64,000 bases of DNA from Atriophallophorus winterbourni (lineage: Eukaryota > Platyhelminthes > Trematoda > Plagiorchiida > Microphallidae): NCBI GenBank assembly GCA_013407085.1, contig JACCGJ010012620.1:1-64000 (forward strand). The letters run 5' to 3'. Positions 12,760 to 23,289 of this stretch are shown here, in pieces. A program made the translations under genes and the position numbers. Every line of letters starts with the position of its first letter. Position 1 is the first letter of the stretch. A model generated the notes under the pieces. The model ran no database searches and was not told the DNA's origin. It worked only from the letters and a program-made list of their open reading frames with translations.

Positions 12760-13795
12760 GAACACCATAATGTTTCTTGCAGTTGTAAGTCGTCATCAGT
12801 GATCTTTTGGCAGAGCAATCTCGGAATGTGGAAAAGCGCAACACCACCTCCTCGAGTCAGGCGATCGCGAATAACTAGAGACATACCTTCAATGACAACT
12901 TCATTGTCTGTTAAAGTTGGATGAAACCATGTCTCAGTTACAGCAATCACGTCTGGTGAGTGTGTGGTAGTTAGTTCAGTCAATTCATGTAGTTTGTTTG
13001 TCAAGCATTGGGCATTCATATACAGTCGATTTTCATAGCAAGGACGGTTCATGAGATAAACTTATTGGTACGGCTCAGCCTGAGTCGGTAGGTAGGTAAT
13101 TTTCTCCGCCGACTCCGGTAGAGTCAGCCGAATTCCGTTCTTTTGCTCAGTATTTGAACTTTAGGCATCAGCCTTGATATTATTAGTTTTGAGGCGTCTA
13201 GGAATAATTTTAATCTCTCGGGGCAATTTGTATCGAATTTTCTTCCAATTTTTAAGAACGGCAATAGCCATACTGTCTGTCAGCAGTGTCAATTTGAGTG
13301 GGCGCGGAGCTTTACCTTCTTATTTCGGTGATGTCGGGATCCTAAAGGTATTGATAACAGCTGTATTGTTCGTTTGCATAGCGTCACTAATAAATTTCCT
13401 TTGTTGTAAGTCGTGGTTGGAGTAACACTCTGCAACTGGACTATCCGCAGATTCAGGAACGTTCAGGATTATAAGACTACGACTGTCGCGCTCGTTTAAT
13501 TTCCCGATGTTCCTGTTTACTGCTGAAAATGGTATGTCAACAGAGATACGTGGTGTGTTTTCTTTACCGTCTTGCAGCAAGTATGCAGATCAAAGTTCAT
13601 CTTCTAGTTCTTTTTCACTTTGCAACACTACATTGAGCAATCACGGTTTATCTTGGTGCGGCGCTTTGAGAGAACTAGTCAAGCGAGTCAGTGAAACCGG
13701 ATTGAATGTTTTTATACTCATCCAAGTGCATAGTTCCGAGCATTTCGTTACGTCATGCTGCTGTCTAGTCGAAGCTAGTGTCTCAGATGCCTCTG
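12760..13795 (-). mobile_element. CR1-like LINE (B), upstream half: ORF1 C-terminus and endonuclease N-terminus
   Basis: The minus-strand open stretch 13052-12753 encodes the endonuclease N-terminus, with DVIAVTETWFHP, TRGGGVALF and LQETLWCS. It stops at the junction with CR1-A. 13790-13080 holds ORF1 C-terminal blocks: APHQDKP, SLIILNVPES, HDLQQRKFISDAMQTNN and LKLTLLTDSMA. These match ORF1 of CR1-A in order but with stops. The continuation of the endonuclease lies at 8063-7796. Confidence 0.75.
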
Positions 13796-13799
13796 GCTC

Positions 13800-14060
13800 A
13801 TTGGTATAGTTTATGGTTCATTCAACACAAATTGTGGTTGTATAACTTCATCGCAACGTCAGTCAACTATTGCGTCAATGCTGATGTCACTAAGTCTTCT
13901 GTCGATGCCATTGCTTATGAATTAAAGACGCTGAGAGCATCAGATGATTCCTGTGACGAGGCAATTAATCCATACTCGGTAATAACTTGGAACACCCTTT
14001 GTTTAACGCTGAATTGCGTGTTAACAATACGTAATAGCGCAATGAGGTTTTGCTGCGTGA
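13800..14060 (-). mobile_element. CR1 fragment, EN-RT linker
   Basis: At the nucleotide level this stretch resembles the linker region of CR1-F (about 21150-21420 and its duplicate). Shared landmarks are an ATTCRACACAAAT start, GTCAGTCAACTRTTG and a run near GAGAGCATCAG. It is diverged and carries stops. It abuts the truncated ORF1 of element B, so it is a separate short CR1 insertion or a rearranged piece. Confidence 0.5.
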
Positions 14061-14280
14061 GTGTCAAGCCACATTCAATTTACTGTTCAAAACACGTCAC
14101 GCCAAATTGGATAATCGAACTTCATAGACTTTCGCCAAGTCGCCGAGCACATTGAGTTCAACACATATTCGACACCGAGCACAAAATGGTCTCTTTTTAT
14201 CACACCGAGACAAATACATAACATTTTTACCTACAAAAATGGATGATCATCCAACACCTTGTTTTTTTATATTTTCGTCC

Positions 14281-14563
14281 TTGTTGTTGTTGGCCTCTGT
14301 CGGTCGATGTTGACCATGGATGTACATCACATCGCGTGAATTTCATGTTTTGCAACTTTTTGAATGACTAAACAGTCCGATTTGGGAGGAACAATCTCTC
14401 CCGCAGCGCTTGCAACGATAGTCAGAACTCTGTTGTATTGCATCAGTTGCACGCCGGCGGCGTGATCTGCGTTCAGCAGCCAGGATCTGTATTTGCTCCT
14501 CCCCGGCTTGCAGTCGACGCTTTACACAATGCCTCCAAAGTGAGCGGTCAAGCGGTCCTTGTA
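14281..14563 (-). mobile_element. RTE-like LINE 3' end, copy 1
   Basis: A minus-strand frame (14573-14343) encodes the C-terminal tail of an RTE-like ORF. It has the block DRSLWRHCVKRRLQAGEEQI, an Arg-rich stretch (ERRSRRRRAT) and a C2H2-type zinc finger, CKRCGRDCSS…HSKSC. A short 3' UTR follows and ends in a (CAA)n tail at 14281-14291 (read on the minus strand). The copy is heavily 5'-truncated. Two further copies on the same strand lie at 40900-41995 and 58952-59304 plus 61593-61680. Confidence 0.75.
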
Positions 14564-14565
14564 CG

Positions 14566-14745
14566 AATATCATATGGTATTGTACAACTATTTGCTTTTT
14601 ATACCATATATTCTTGAATCTTATATGCCAATCGAGATGGAATTCGGTTTATACCCTATTGCTTCACAGGGAAAACACAAAAAATTTGTGTATACCACTC
14701 ACACAAACACTCTTAATAACAAACCGACTTGAATCTTGAATCTTG
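14566..14745 (+). repeat. CR1-type 3'-end stubs
   Basis: 14575-14625 resembles the 3' UTR and tail of CR1-F (reverse of 19553-19640), ending in TTCTTGAATCTT. A second TTGAATCTTGAATCTT tail occurs at about 14729-14744. Both look like extremely 5'-truncated CR1 insertions. 14626-14728 between them holds no feature I recognise. Confidence 0.4.
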
Positions 14746-15004
14746 GGAGGACCCGCATGAAATCTCTATAACCGAAACGTGATTCCAGTCATCACTGTCT
14801 GATATTGAACTCCCTTTTCTCGATAGGTATCCGTTTCGGTGTGACAGTAAGTGATAGTGTGGGAGTAGCAACCTCAGGGGAACAGTCATTCACGCGTAGA
14901 ATTATGAATGATGTGAATGTTCATCTACCTGATATATTTTAGTGCTCCAAGACTCTCATTTAAAGGAAGAATATATTATTGAAGAAATCCATTTTTCTTT
15001 GACA

Positions 15005-15009
15005 GCAAA
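15005..15009. repeat. target-site duplication GCAAA, left copy
   Basis: GCAAA immediately precedes the left LTR and recurs at 17460-17464 immediately after the right LTR. A 5-bp duplication is standard for Ty3/Gypsy integrases. It shows that the whole 15010-17459 unit integrated as one element. Confidence 0.85.
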
Positions 15010-15279
15010 TGTTGTGTTTTTGGAGCGAGTTCCGGCTGACCCAACACTCACGAAAGTGGGAGAAGAAGACTGACAGAGTGCTTCGTTTTATTTACAGCTC
15101 ATATATATATATATATATATGTACAATTAACCAACTACATGAACGAAAGTGAAGACAAGCTACTGAAGACAAGCTGCTACATTGATTCAAATCGGCGAGC
15201 TATGTTCAATTGATTAAAATCGATCAATACTTCCAAAGCAGTGTGAGGTTTGACGTGCCTAGATTGAACGACCTTGACA
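15010..15279 (-). repeat. 3' LTR of compact Gypsy element
   Basis: The 270-bp left LTR, which is the 3' LTR because the element lies on the minus strand. It differs from the right LTR by roughly ten substitutions, an AT-dinucleotide expansion at 15101-15120, and a short duplication around 15160-15180. The divergence suggests a moderately young insertion. Confidence 0.8.
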
Positions 15280-15301
15280 CCTGCCCCTGAAAAAAGGACG
15301 T

Positions 15302-17192
15302 TCACTTTCGGTCTATGTACGCCTGATTTCTTGGATTGATTTGAAATGGTTGAACCATTGTTCTTCTTCGTTTTGGGTATCTTCTTTCTGGTGTCTCGTC
15401 TGTGCGATGTTGTTCAGCAAGACGGTTGTCGACTCTTTGCCATTGTTCATCAGTGCTGATAGCTTCATTTTGAGAAACATGCGGTGCCAACGCATTGAAA
15501 TCGTTATACTGCTTTCGTGGAGCACGCGTTGCGTTTTTCTGTGAAGCATTCGCCTAAGAGCCACGTGGACCACCTGTACCGCTTGATCTTGTGAAATGGC
15601 CACGAATAAATTTGCTTTCTTTATAGTTTCGAGAACTGTTTTTGCGACGAATAACTTGCTGCCTGCGTGGTTGTTCATTACGAGCGTTGATTGTTCTTGG
15701 AAGCCTTGCAGCGTTTGAAAAGACTGCTTTGGGAGTTGCCTGCTTTGTAGAATCATTGTCACCTTGATGCGATTCGTTCCAGATATCGTAACCATGTTTG
15801 CGTGTCAACTGTCGACTTGTTTTTGATGAAGAATTCGTCTGGCACACAGTTGCGGTTTTTGTTGAACACAGATCTTTCAAAGGCACACTAAGTAAATTCA
15901 GCCGTTCGATCCAATCCATTTCAAGCAAATCAAGTTTATCATGAGGAGTCAAGTAAACTAAACCAGTTGCTTGCTCACCATTGAAATCAATATCACAAGT
16001 AAGTTTTCCGTCAATCCGCAGTGGTTCACCAGAGGCATTTCGCGCATTCATTTCCGTGGGATAGACTGTTGGGCAGCCAACCTGCTTCCACGTTGAGCGG
16101 GAAATCAATGTGGCGTCTGAGGATGTGTCGATTTGCAACGAAACAGTCTTGTTTTGCATTCTTACTGCGACATACTTTCGTCTGCTTGCCAAATCTGCTT
16201 CAAAGTTTGCAATGACAGCATTCATTCTGCCCCGGTTCCCATTCGATTTAAAATTATGAAGACAGTTTGCACCGGCTCGATGGTTTGCTCTGCAATGCGA
16301 CTCTTTGTGACCAATGCGCTTGCACCTGCGGCACTTGTAAGTTCTGAACTGACAATACTTCGAATAGTGCCAGCCACCACAATTCCAACAGGCACTTTTG
16401 GGTTTCGAAGAATTTTTGAGAGGACTTTGAGAATTACTGTGTGCTGCTAAGTTCTTGTACACTCGGAGCTCCATTTTCTGTCCGGCGTTCTTAATCAACT
16501 TGGTATCATGCTTAAGTTTCACCATTCTGTGACATTCGGCTGCTATGTCTTGAAGGGTCATTTTCGGCTCGTGCTCCAGTTTGCTCAGAATTCTTGTTCG
16601 AACGTCTGCGTCTGCTGGTGATTGAAGACTGCAAACGAACATCAAGCATTTGAACTGATTTGGTGTCATCGAACCGAGCTTGAATCTTTCACACTCTCGA
16701 TTGATGATAGCAGCATGCGTGGTGTAGTCGTCTGTTTCCTTTTTCTGCAGGTTAAGACAATTGTAACGAATGCTGAATAAAGATGATTGTTCGCCAAAGA
16801 TTGTCGTGTGTTCCAGTGGTTTCGTCAAAGGTGAACTCTCGAGCACATTTTGGAAGAATATAGTTAGTGTAACGTTCGTGCTCAACAGGACCAAGCTTTC
16901 TCAACAATAGGCGAACAAGCCATGCATCACCTTGACCCGCTAGTTCAACTCGGAAAATTTCTTCGTATTTCTGGCACCAAGCATTGAATGTTGTTCCCGA
17001 TACTGCATCAAAATGGAACTCTGTGATGAATGCTGCGATTGAGTCGACTGATTGTTGCTGTATCTGTTCTTCGGGTTCATCTTTGATATTCAGCTTCTGC
17101 GAAAAACGTTCCATGAGCTGCTTCTGTGATTTTTTGAACTGCGCTTGCTGTTGCTGAAGTAATGCTTACATTTGCTCAAAGCTGATAGCCAT
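15302..17192 (-). pseudogene. gag and truncated protease of compact Gypsy element
   Basis: Gag appears to start at ATG 17192 (MAISFEQM) but meets a TAA at 17168-17166. The frame resumes with ALLQQQQAQF and MERFSQKLN, then an alpha-helical gag domain (FNAWCQKYEEIFRV, WLVRLLLRKLG). A frameshift near 16830 leads into the 16894-15554 frame. This carries GEQSSLFSIRY, two zinc knuckles (C-x2-C-x3-H-x4-C and C-x2-C-x4-H-x4-C, about 16390-16290) and an aspartic-protease-like IDTSSDATLIS, where DTG has become DTS. After a short basic stretch, a different frame (15490-15302) gives RRYPKRRR, typical of a pol C-terminal tail. RT and integrase coding is deleted. Confidence 0.75.
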
Positions 17193-17209
17193 ATTCCCGT
17201 TGCCAAGTC

Positions 17210-17459
17210 TGTTGTGTTTTTGGAGCGAGTTCCGGCTGACCCAACACTCACGAAAGTGGGAGAAGACGACTGACATAACGCTTCGTTTTATTTACAGCTC
17301 AATTTTATATATGTGTACAATTAACCAACTAGATGAACGAAAGTGAAGCCAAGCTACTATATTGATTCAAATCGGCGAGCTATGTTCAATTGATTAAAAT
17401 CGATCAATACTTCCAAAGCAGTGTGAGTTTTGACGTTCCTAGATTAAACGACCTTGACA
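17210..17459 (-). repeat. 5' LTR of compact Gypsy element
   Basis: The 250-bp right LTR, which is the promoter-bearing 5' LTR of this minus-strand element. It matches 15010-15279 over its full length. The downstream TSD copy is at 17460-17464. Confidence 0.8.
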
Positions 17460-17464
17460 GCAAA

Positions 17465-17894
17465 TTCTGATCATAACAATAAACTGATCGATGGGTTACG
17501 CAATGTGACATGTCAACGTGCGACTCAGTTATTGATAATGGTGGATTCCGACCTTCATCAGCTTTACATTCGAGACAATCATCCGTCATAAAATGTCTAC
17601 AAGCACCTTCGTACCATCTTGAATTACGCACTCCTTTATGACCATGTTTACGAGTTCATCCGTATAAGAAAACCAACTTCTCCAAACCATAAAAATATTA
17701 AATATATAAACGCTGTACAGAATATAGTCTACAAATCACCCATACGAAATGACTGTCCTATCGTTCTAGAAGTTTTTCAGTGTTAGGCGTTAAAGCTACT
17801 AAACAAAATGAGTTAATTACTTTGTTCTATTTGCCGCTCCCCGGGGTATGAGTATTATAAAATTGGGTTACTCCTGATCCAAAAAAGACAGGTC
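17465..17894. other. inter-element stretch
   Basis: About 430 bp between two LTR elements. I recognise no coding frame, RNA gene or repeat in it. Confidence 0.4.
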
Positions 17895-17899
17895 ATCTC

Positions 17900-18054
17900 T
17901 GTGGAGTGGCTGTCAGCATGATTACTCATTGTCCAATCAGAACGCAGTAGCTGTCAGTGTATCTATCTCTGTATTCTAATTCCCATGACTGATTCAAATG
18001 TTTGTTGACGTGTAGTGAATACACATGTGTCGCCCTGATCTTGACTTTCCTACA
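17900..18054 (+). repeat. 5' LTR of TRIM-like element
   Basis: 155 bp, starting TGTGGAGTGG and ending TTTCCTACA. Preceded by TSD ATCTC (17895-17899). Confidence 0.85.
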
Positions 18055-18518
18055 TGGTGATGAGGATGATCAACGAGAAAACGTCGGATAGAACTGACAA
18101 CGCCCATTTTAGCGACTTTAATGTTCAACCACCGGCAGCACTCAGAATGGAAGGTGATGAAGGATTGGCAGAGAGATGGAAACTGTGGAAGCAACAGTTT
18201 ATCGACTTTCGGACGTTGGCGAACCTGACGAATACCGATAAAGCGTATCAAATGGCGACGCAGAGGAATGCGCTTGGTGATCAGGAGACGAAGTTCATAC
18301 AGTGTTTCACCTTTGATGAGAACGAAGACGCAAATGACTGGGAAACATTCATCGAGAAGCTCGAAAAACATTGCCTCGGTCAAGTTAACGATACATTTGA
18401 ACGATATAAATTCAATTGCCGGGTCCAAGATTCGGATGAGCCGATCGAACATGATAGTGATACAGAGCATCCAAACGAAATAAATTTGCGCAACCGCACA
18501 GTACGTAAGTTCATTTGA
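18054..18518 (+). CDS. truncated Gypsy-type gag fused to a terminal tail
   Basis: A 154-residue open frame, with no stops, fills nearly the whole internal region. From about M32 (MEGDEGLAERW) it reads as a Ty3/Gypsy gag N-terminal domain: KLWKQQFIDF, then FTFDENEDAND and CLGQVNDTFERYKFNCR. The last roughly 35 residues (DSDTEHPNEINLRNRTVRKF) look like the acidic-to-basic C-terminal tail of a Gypsy pol. An in-frame deletion therefore appears to have joined the gag head to the pol end. No zinc knuckle, protease or RT is present. Whether the chimeric protein is made is unknown. Confidence 0.6.
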   Translation: MVMRMINEKTSDRTDNAHFSDFNVQPPAALRMEGDEGLAERWKLWKQQFIDFRTLANLTNTDKAYQMATQRNALGDQETKFIQCFTFDENEDANDWETFIEKLEKHCLGQVNDTFERYKFNCRVQDSDEPIEHDSDTEHPNEINLRNRTVRKFI

Positions 18519-18530
18519 AAAACGGAAAGA

Positions 18531-18685
18531 TGTGGACTGGCTGTCAGCATGAATACTCATTGTCCAATCAGAATGCAGTAGCTGTCAGTGTATCTATCTC
18601 TGTATTCTAATTCCCATGAATGATTCATATGTTTGTTGACGTGTAGTGAATACACATGTGTCGCCCTGATCTTGACTTTTCTACA
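18531..18685 (+). repeat. 3' LTR of TRIM-like element
   Basis: A 155-bp direct repeat of 17900-18054, starting TGTGGACTGG and ending TTTTCTACA. Followed by TSD ATCTC (18686-18690). Confidence 0.85.
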
Positions 18686-18690
18686 ATCTC

Positions 18691-19325
18691 TCTTACATCA
18701 CTTGAAATCTATACTCGAGGACCATATATTCTTGTTCCGAAAAATAGCTTAGGCAAAAAATAAATTTAAATTGCTGAGCAGAACAAATAAGTTGAAGAAA
18801 CTAAGGGCCAGAACCAGAGTTTTACAAGGTCACAAAAACATGGTTCGTGATCACAATTTAGTTCACGGCGAAATGAATTCATCTGGTTAATTCAAGGCGA
18901 TGAATCTTCTTTTCAATAACGTTAGTTTTATCAGATGCATTGCAACTCGACGGTGCATTGCATCGATGGTCTTATAGTGACTCGTAAATGAAAGATTTAA
19001 TGATGAACCCGCGGATTTTGCCTTTCATAGAATTCGCTCAGCAGAATGCTGACCCATTGACGGATTATTTTCACTAATATGTACGGGACGTTGGCATGAT
19101 TCTATCACTCTATTTGATTGCCCTTACGTTTCGTGAAGTATTGATTATTCCGATGGTGGTAGCGCGTGATTTACGGAAATTAAATAGCAGAAATCACCAC
19201 GAGTAGAAGAAATATCTCTGATGCTACTCAAAATCTGTCATTTATTTACTCCAAGCGTGACTGGAGGTAGGTAGGAAGGTAAAACGATTAACACCAATTT
19301 ACAAATGAAGTTGTCTTTCTGACGT
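18691..19325. other. unannotated stretch
   Basis: About 630 bp of AT-rich sequence without a convincing gene or repeat. A short purine-rich GGTAGGTAGGAAGGTA run occurs at about 19266-19281. Confidence 0.35.
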
Positions 19326-19329
19326 CTGA

Positions 19330-19552
19330 AATTATATGCCAGTCACTTTACTTTCAGCCTTGTTCCTAAGTTTTCGAATTAATCTTTCCTGCACAATTGG
19401 TTCGACATCTTGGAAGAAGCAAACCTATGTCGGTTCCTCTTGCTTAACTAATTAAGTGACAAGGTTGAAAGAATGAAGAGTGCTGTAGACGCAGGTGGCT
19501 GTATGCATTTTGTGTTCACAAAGCTCTCGACAGAAATGATCATAATTCACCG
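19330..19552 (+). mobile_element. degenerate non-LTR RT fragment, plus strand
   Basis: Broken reading frames recall the RT region before and at motif A: a degraded block reading CLTN and then VDAGGCMHFVFTKALDRNDH, comparable to the D-x4-FSKAFDRVNH block of CR1 RTs. It is interrupted at its 3' side by the tail of CR1-F. Low identity and several stops. Confidence 0.4.
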
Positions 19553-21008
19553 TTTCAAGATTCAAGATTCAAGAATTTGTGGTCATGAAAAGCACATAGC
19601 TTCACAATAACCATATCATAGTAAATATTAGTTCAGGAAATAGGTATAAAATAAACATGTAATGTCAAGTATAGTCAAGTTGTATAGTTACCATGAGTCA
19701 ATACGCAGGTGTCATCAAATCGTTATGCAACAAATAAGTATCCAAATTTCGAATAAACGTCTTCGATGCTGGGAGAGATGACAAGAGTTTCGGGGAGGGA
19801 ATTCCAAAGGAAACAGACACGTACACAATGAAAATATCGGCAACAGCTGATACGGGAGTGGGTAATTTGCAGTGTCGCTGAGTGGCTGCGTGTATGTCGT
19901 GACTCACGGTATTCGAATAAATGTTTTAAGGGATGATGTGGGGTATTTAATATTTTGTATGTTAGTATCACATCGCTTCGAAGGCTTCTTTGAAGGGGAG
20001 TGGGGAGCCTCAGTTTTTGCAATCGTTCCTCGTACGTTAGATTCCGGAAACCCCTTACGAGTTTAGTTGCGCGATGGTATATTTTGTCAAGCAACAGTAT
20101 ATCTTTTTTAACCACGGAGTACAAGCTTGTGATGCATGCTCCATGGTTGGAAATATATAGGCTTTCATGATGGTGGGCAACGTTCCAGGCGAGAAGGTTT
20201 TGAAAATCCTAGAATCTTGGAAGCACGCTTGTAGATAACCTCACAATGCAGGCTGTTCTTCAGGCTGCCGCATACCCAGACTCTAAGATCCCTTTCCCGA
20301 TTCTGTCCAGCTCAAAATAGTCTGCCCAAAAAGATATTGGTACTGGAATGGCTTAACAATTTGCAACACCTTGCATTTTTGGAAATTGAATGGCAAATCA
20401 TTCCGTACCGACCATTCATGTAGAGCATCTAGATCACGCTGCAGCTGTACACAGTCCGCAGTTGTTTTTATCCGCGTCCAAAGTTTAATGTCATCAGAAA
20501 AAAGAATCACCTTGCATGCGAGCGTCTCTGGTAAGTCGTTGATGTAAGCCAAGATAAGTACTGGCCCGAGGACTGAACCTTGCGGGACGCCACTAGATGC
20601 ATCAATAGCCTGTGATTGTACTCCGTTGATTCGAACGATCGCCTTGCGCCCACTGAGGTAACTTTCAAGCCATATGAGTAGCAGTCCGCTCATACCCATC
20701 TGCTTCAGCTTTTGTATTAATCGAAAGTGATCAACTCGGTCAAAAGCTTTAGACATATCCAGATAACAAGCGTGGATGCTAGCTCGTTCGTCAACCGTTT
20801 GGGTCCAGTCATTTAAAACCGTCAACAAGTTTGTCGAGCATGAGCGAGATTTACGAAAACCATGCTGTGCTACAGATAGCATATTTTATGATTCCACGTG
20901 ATGAACTATATTCTCCGTCACTATGCGCTCTAGACCTTTGGATATCACAGAAAGTAGGGTGACAGAACGGTAGTTTGCCGGAACTGAACGTCTACCGCCT
21001 TTGTAGGT

Positions 21009-21700
21009 AGGTGAAATTACCCCTGTCTTCCACTCTGTTGGCACCACTCCTTCAATTAGAGAATGTTTAAACATTTCACACAATGGTTCACACAGCTGCT
21101 GTTCGCAGGATTTTAGTATAGTCGGAGTGATTCCATCCGCTCCAGGGGATTTCCTAGGGTTCATTCGACACAAATGTCGTTGTATAATCACTGGATTTAT
21201 CTCGATCTCAGTCAGCTGTTGCGTCACTGTTGATGGCGGTAATTCTTCAGTCGATTGAATCGCTAACGGACTAAATACTTTAGCATAAAATTGAGCGAGA
21301 GCATCAGCTGTTTCCTTTGCAGAGACTGTTAATACATCGTCAGTAAGAACAGGAAACACCCCTGGTTTCACGCTCGATTGAGCATTGACAATCCGATAAA
21401 GCAATTTAGGATTTCCTTCCATTTTCAAAGATAGATAGCGATGGTAATTTTGCTTGTCTTCTTTGATGAGAGTGTTTACTTTGTTGCGAATTCCGCAAAC
21501 TTGTTGCCATGACGCATCAGTCTTGGTATTTCTGTGTTGAAACCAAGCACAGTTCCTTTGCCCGATCCATTTTTTCGTGCGACTACAAAGTTTAAAGCGA
21601 AAGTCGCTCACCCTTCGTTCATTAACAAATCGCAAATTTTGATATATGCTTGACTGAAGACTTTTTGTAAGTGTGGTGCAATGTGTTTCCGTGTTGTGAT
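21009..21700 (-). repeat. 692-bp tandem duplication in CR1-F, unit 1
   Basis: 21009-21700 and 21701-22392 align end to end with an offset of exactly 692 bp. I counted about 13 substitutions (about 2 percent) and no indels. Both units keep an open frame through the linker and RT N-terminal region, which is why two overlapping-looking protein fragments occur here. Confidence 0.9.
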
Positions 21701-22392
21701 AGGTGAAATTACCCCTGTCTTCCACTCTGTTGGCACCACTCCTTCAATTAGAGAATGTTTAAACAATTCGCACAATGGTTCACACAGCTGCTGTTCGTAG
21801 GATTTTAGTATAGTCGGAGTGATTCCATCCGCTCCAGGGGATTTACTAGGGTTCATTCGACACAAATGTCGTTGTATAATCACTGGATTTATCTCGATCT
21901 CAGTCAGCTGTTTCGTCACTGTTGATGGCGGTAATTCTTCAGTCGATTGAATCGCTAACGGACTAAATAATTTAGCATAAAATTGAGCGAGAGCATCAGC
22001 TGTTTCCTTTGCAGAGACTGTTAATCCATCGTCAGTAAGAACAGGAAACACCCCTGGTTTCACGCTCGATCGAGCATTGACAATCCAATAAAGCAATTTA
22101 GGATTTCCTTCCATTTTCAAAGATAGAAAGCGATGGTAATTTCGCTTGTCTTCTTTGATGAGAGTGTTTACTTTGTTGCGAATTCCGCAAACTTGTTGCC
22201 ATGACGCATCAGTCTTGGTATTTCTGTGTTGAAACCAAGCACAGTTCCTTTGCCCGATCCATTTTTTCGTGCGACTACAAAGTTTAAAGCGAAAGTCGCT
22301 TACCCTTCGTTCATTAACAAATCGCGAATTTTGATATATGCTTGACTGAAGACTTTTTGTAAGTGTGGTGCAATGTGTTTCCGTGTTGTGAT
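21701..22392 (-). repeat. 692-bp tandem duplication in CR1-F, unit 2
   Basis: The second, directly adjacent unit. It ends with CCGTGTTGTGAT at 22381-22392, matching 21689-21700. The endonuclease side of the element continues to the right of this unit. Confidence 0.9.
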
Positions 22393-23289
22393 AATCAAGC
22401 ATTCGCCAATTTACTAACCCAAGCGCGTCACGTAAACTCACGTAGTTGATCCTTCTGAATAGTTTTGTGGACTCACATACTCGTCTAGCGCTGCATACAT
22501 ATTCAAAAACTAACACAAGATGATCACTTCGAACGAGAGGGGCAATGTAGTCAACACCTTCAACTGCTGTTGTCTAGGAAGTAAGGATTAGATCCAAAAC
22601 GGACGGTTACTCTGATCCTCTTCTGTGAGTAAAGTCGGACACATGGTTATGCAGTGGAATCATATCGATCAGCTCACGGAATTTATGATCAGGTGTGTGT
22701 AGAGGGTGATCTGATCTGTTAAAAAGATGAGGAAGGTTGAAATCTCCCATGACCAGTAATTGGAAGCTTCGCATCTCTCCGGCATATTGTAGAGCCTTCA
22801 ATATCCTGTCGTTTTGAGCATCCGTCGAAGATGGAGGGTGATATATTATACCAATGATGCAGTCGTCCTGTGACTCCTGTGTAAGGCTACACCAGAGGGT
22901 GTCTTCTGATTCGAGATTGAGATCGTGAATCTTCATGCACTGAAGACGTTCGTGAAAGTATAAAGCCACACCACCACCTTTTCGTGGACGATCGTTCCGT
23001 AATAATATCATGTTTGGGATCGACAGTTCCCTTTCATTCATACAAGATTGAAACCAGGTTTCAGTCACAGCGACGAGGTCTGGTGAGTATCGTTTGCACA
23101 GCTCGGTTAGTTCAGCCAATTTATTAAACACACTTTGGGCATTCGTATTGAGACAATTTATTGAGCTTGTAGCATGTAACAACGAGTCAGTAACAGTATT
23201 TATTGGTCCGACGCTGTTAACGTCGGACTTTTGTCGTTTTTTGAAGCAAGTTGAAATATTTTCACTGGCGAATTAAAAGCAATAGAAAC

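Larger units (their letters stand above)
15010..17459 (-). mobile_element. compact Ty3/Gypsy LTR element (gag plus tail) with intact LTRs and TSD
   Basis: Two direct repeats of 270 and 250 bp flank 1.93 kb of internal sequence and are bounded by GCAAA duplications. Read on the minus strand, each LTR starts TGTCAAGG and ends CACAACA. The internal region encodes a gag with two zinc knuckles and the start of a protease. It then jumps to a short basic tail resembling the extreme C-terminus of a Gypsy pol. Reverse transcriptase, RNase H and integrase core are absent. A candidate primer-binding site (TGGCAACGGG) lies 4 nt inside the 5' LTR, and a purine-rich tract (CAGGGGCAGG) directly precedes the 3' LTR. 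It must have been mobilised in trans. Confidence 0.85.
17900..18685 (+). mobile_element. TRIM-like miniature LTR element with 155-bp LTRs and TSD
   Basis: Two 155-bp direct repeats (17900-18054 and 18531-18685), each TG…CA, differ at 6 positions by my count. They are bounded by an ATCTC duplication at 17895-17899 and 18686-18690. The whole element is 786 bp. TGGTGATGAGGATGA follows the 5' LTR directly, as expected for a primer-binding site. A purine tract (GAAAAACGGAAAGA) directly precedes the 3' LTR. The internal 476 bp encodes only a gag fragment fused to a terminal tail. It has every cis feature of an LTR retrotransposon and no enzymes. Confidence 0.85.
19553..23276 (-). mobile_element. 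CR1-like LINE (F), minus strand, with internal duplication
   Basis: The endonuclease is at 23182-22607 (LVAVTETWF, RKGGGVALYF, GIIYHPPSSTD, MGDFNLPH). Linker and RT N-terminal parts are at 22516-21608 and again at 21725-20886. The RT core 20882-20283 has HGFRKSRSC, YLDMSKAFDRVDH, GVPQGSVLGP and FSDDIKLW in place of FADD. The C-terminal part is 20124-19698. The RT halves are separated by one TAA just before MLSVAQHGF. The 3' end is a (TTGAATCT) tail at 19553-19573. ORF1 is missing. A 692-bp tandem duplication makes the linker present twice. Confidence 0.85.
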
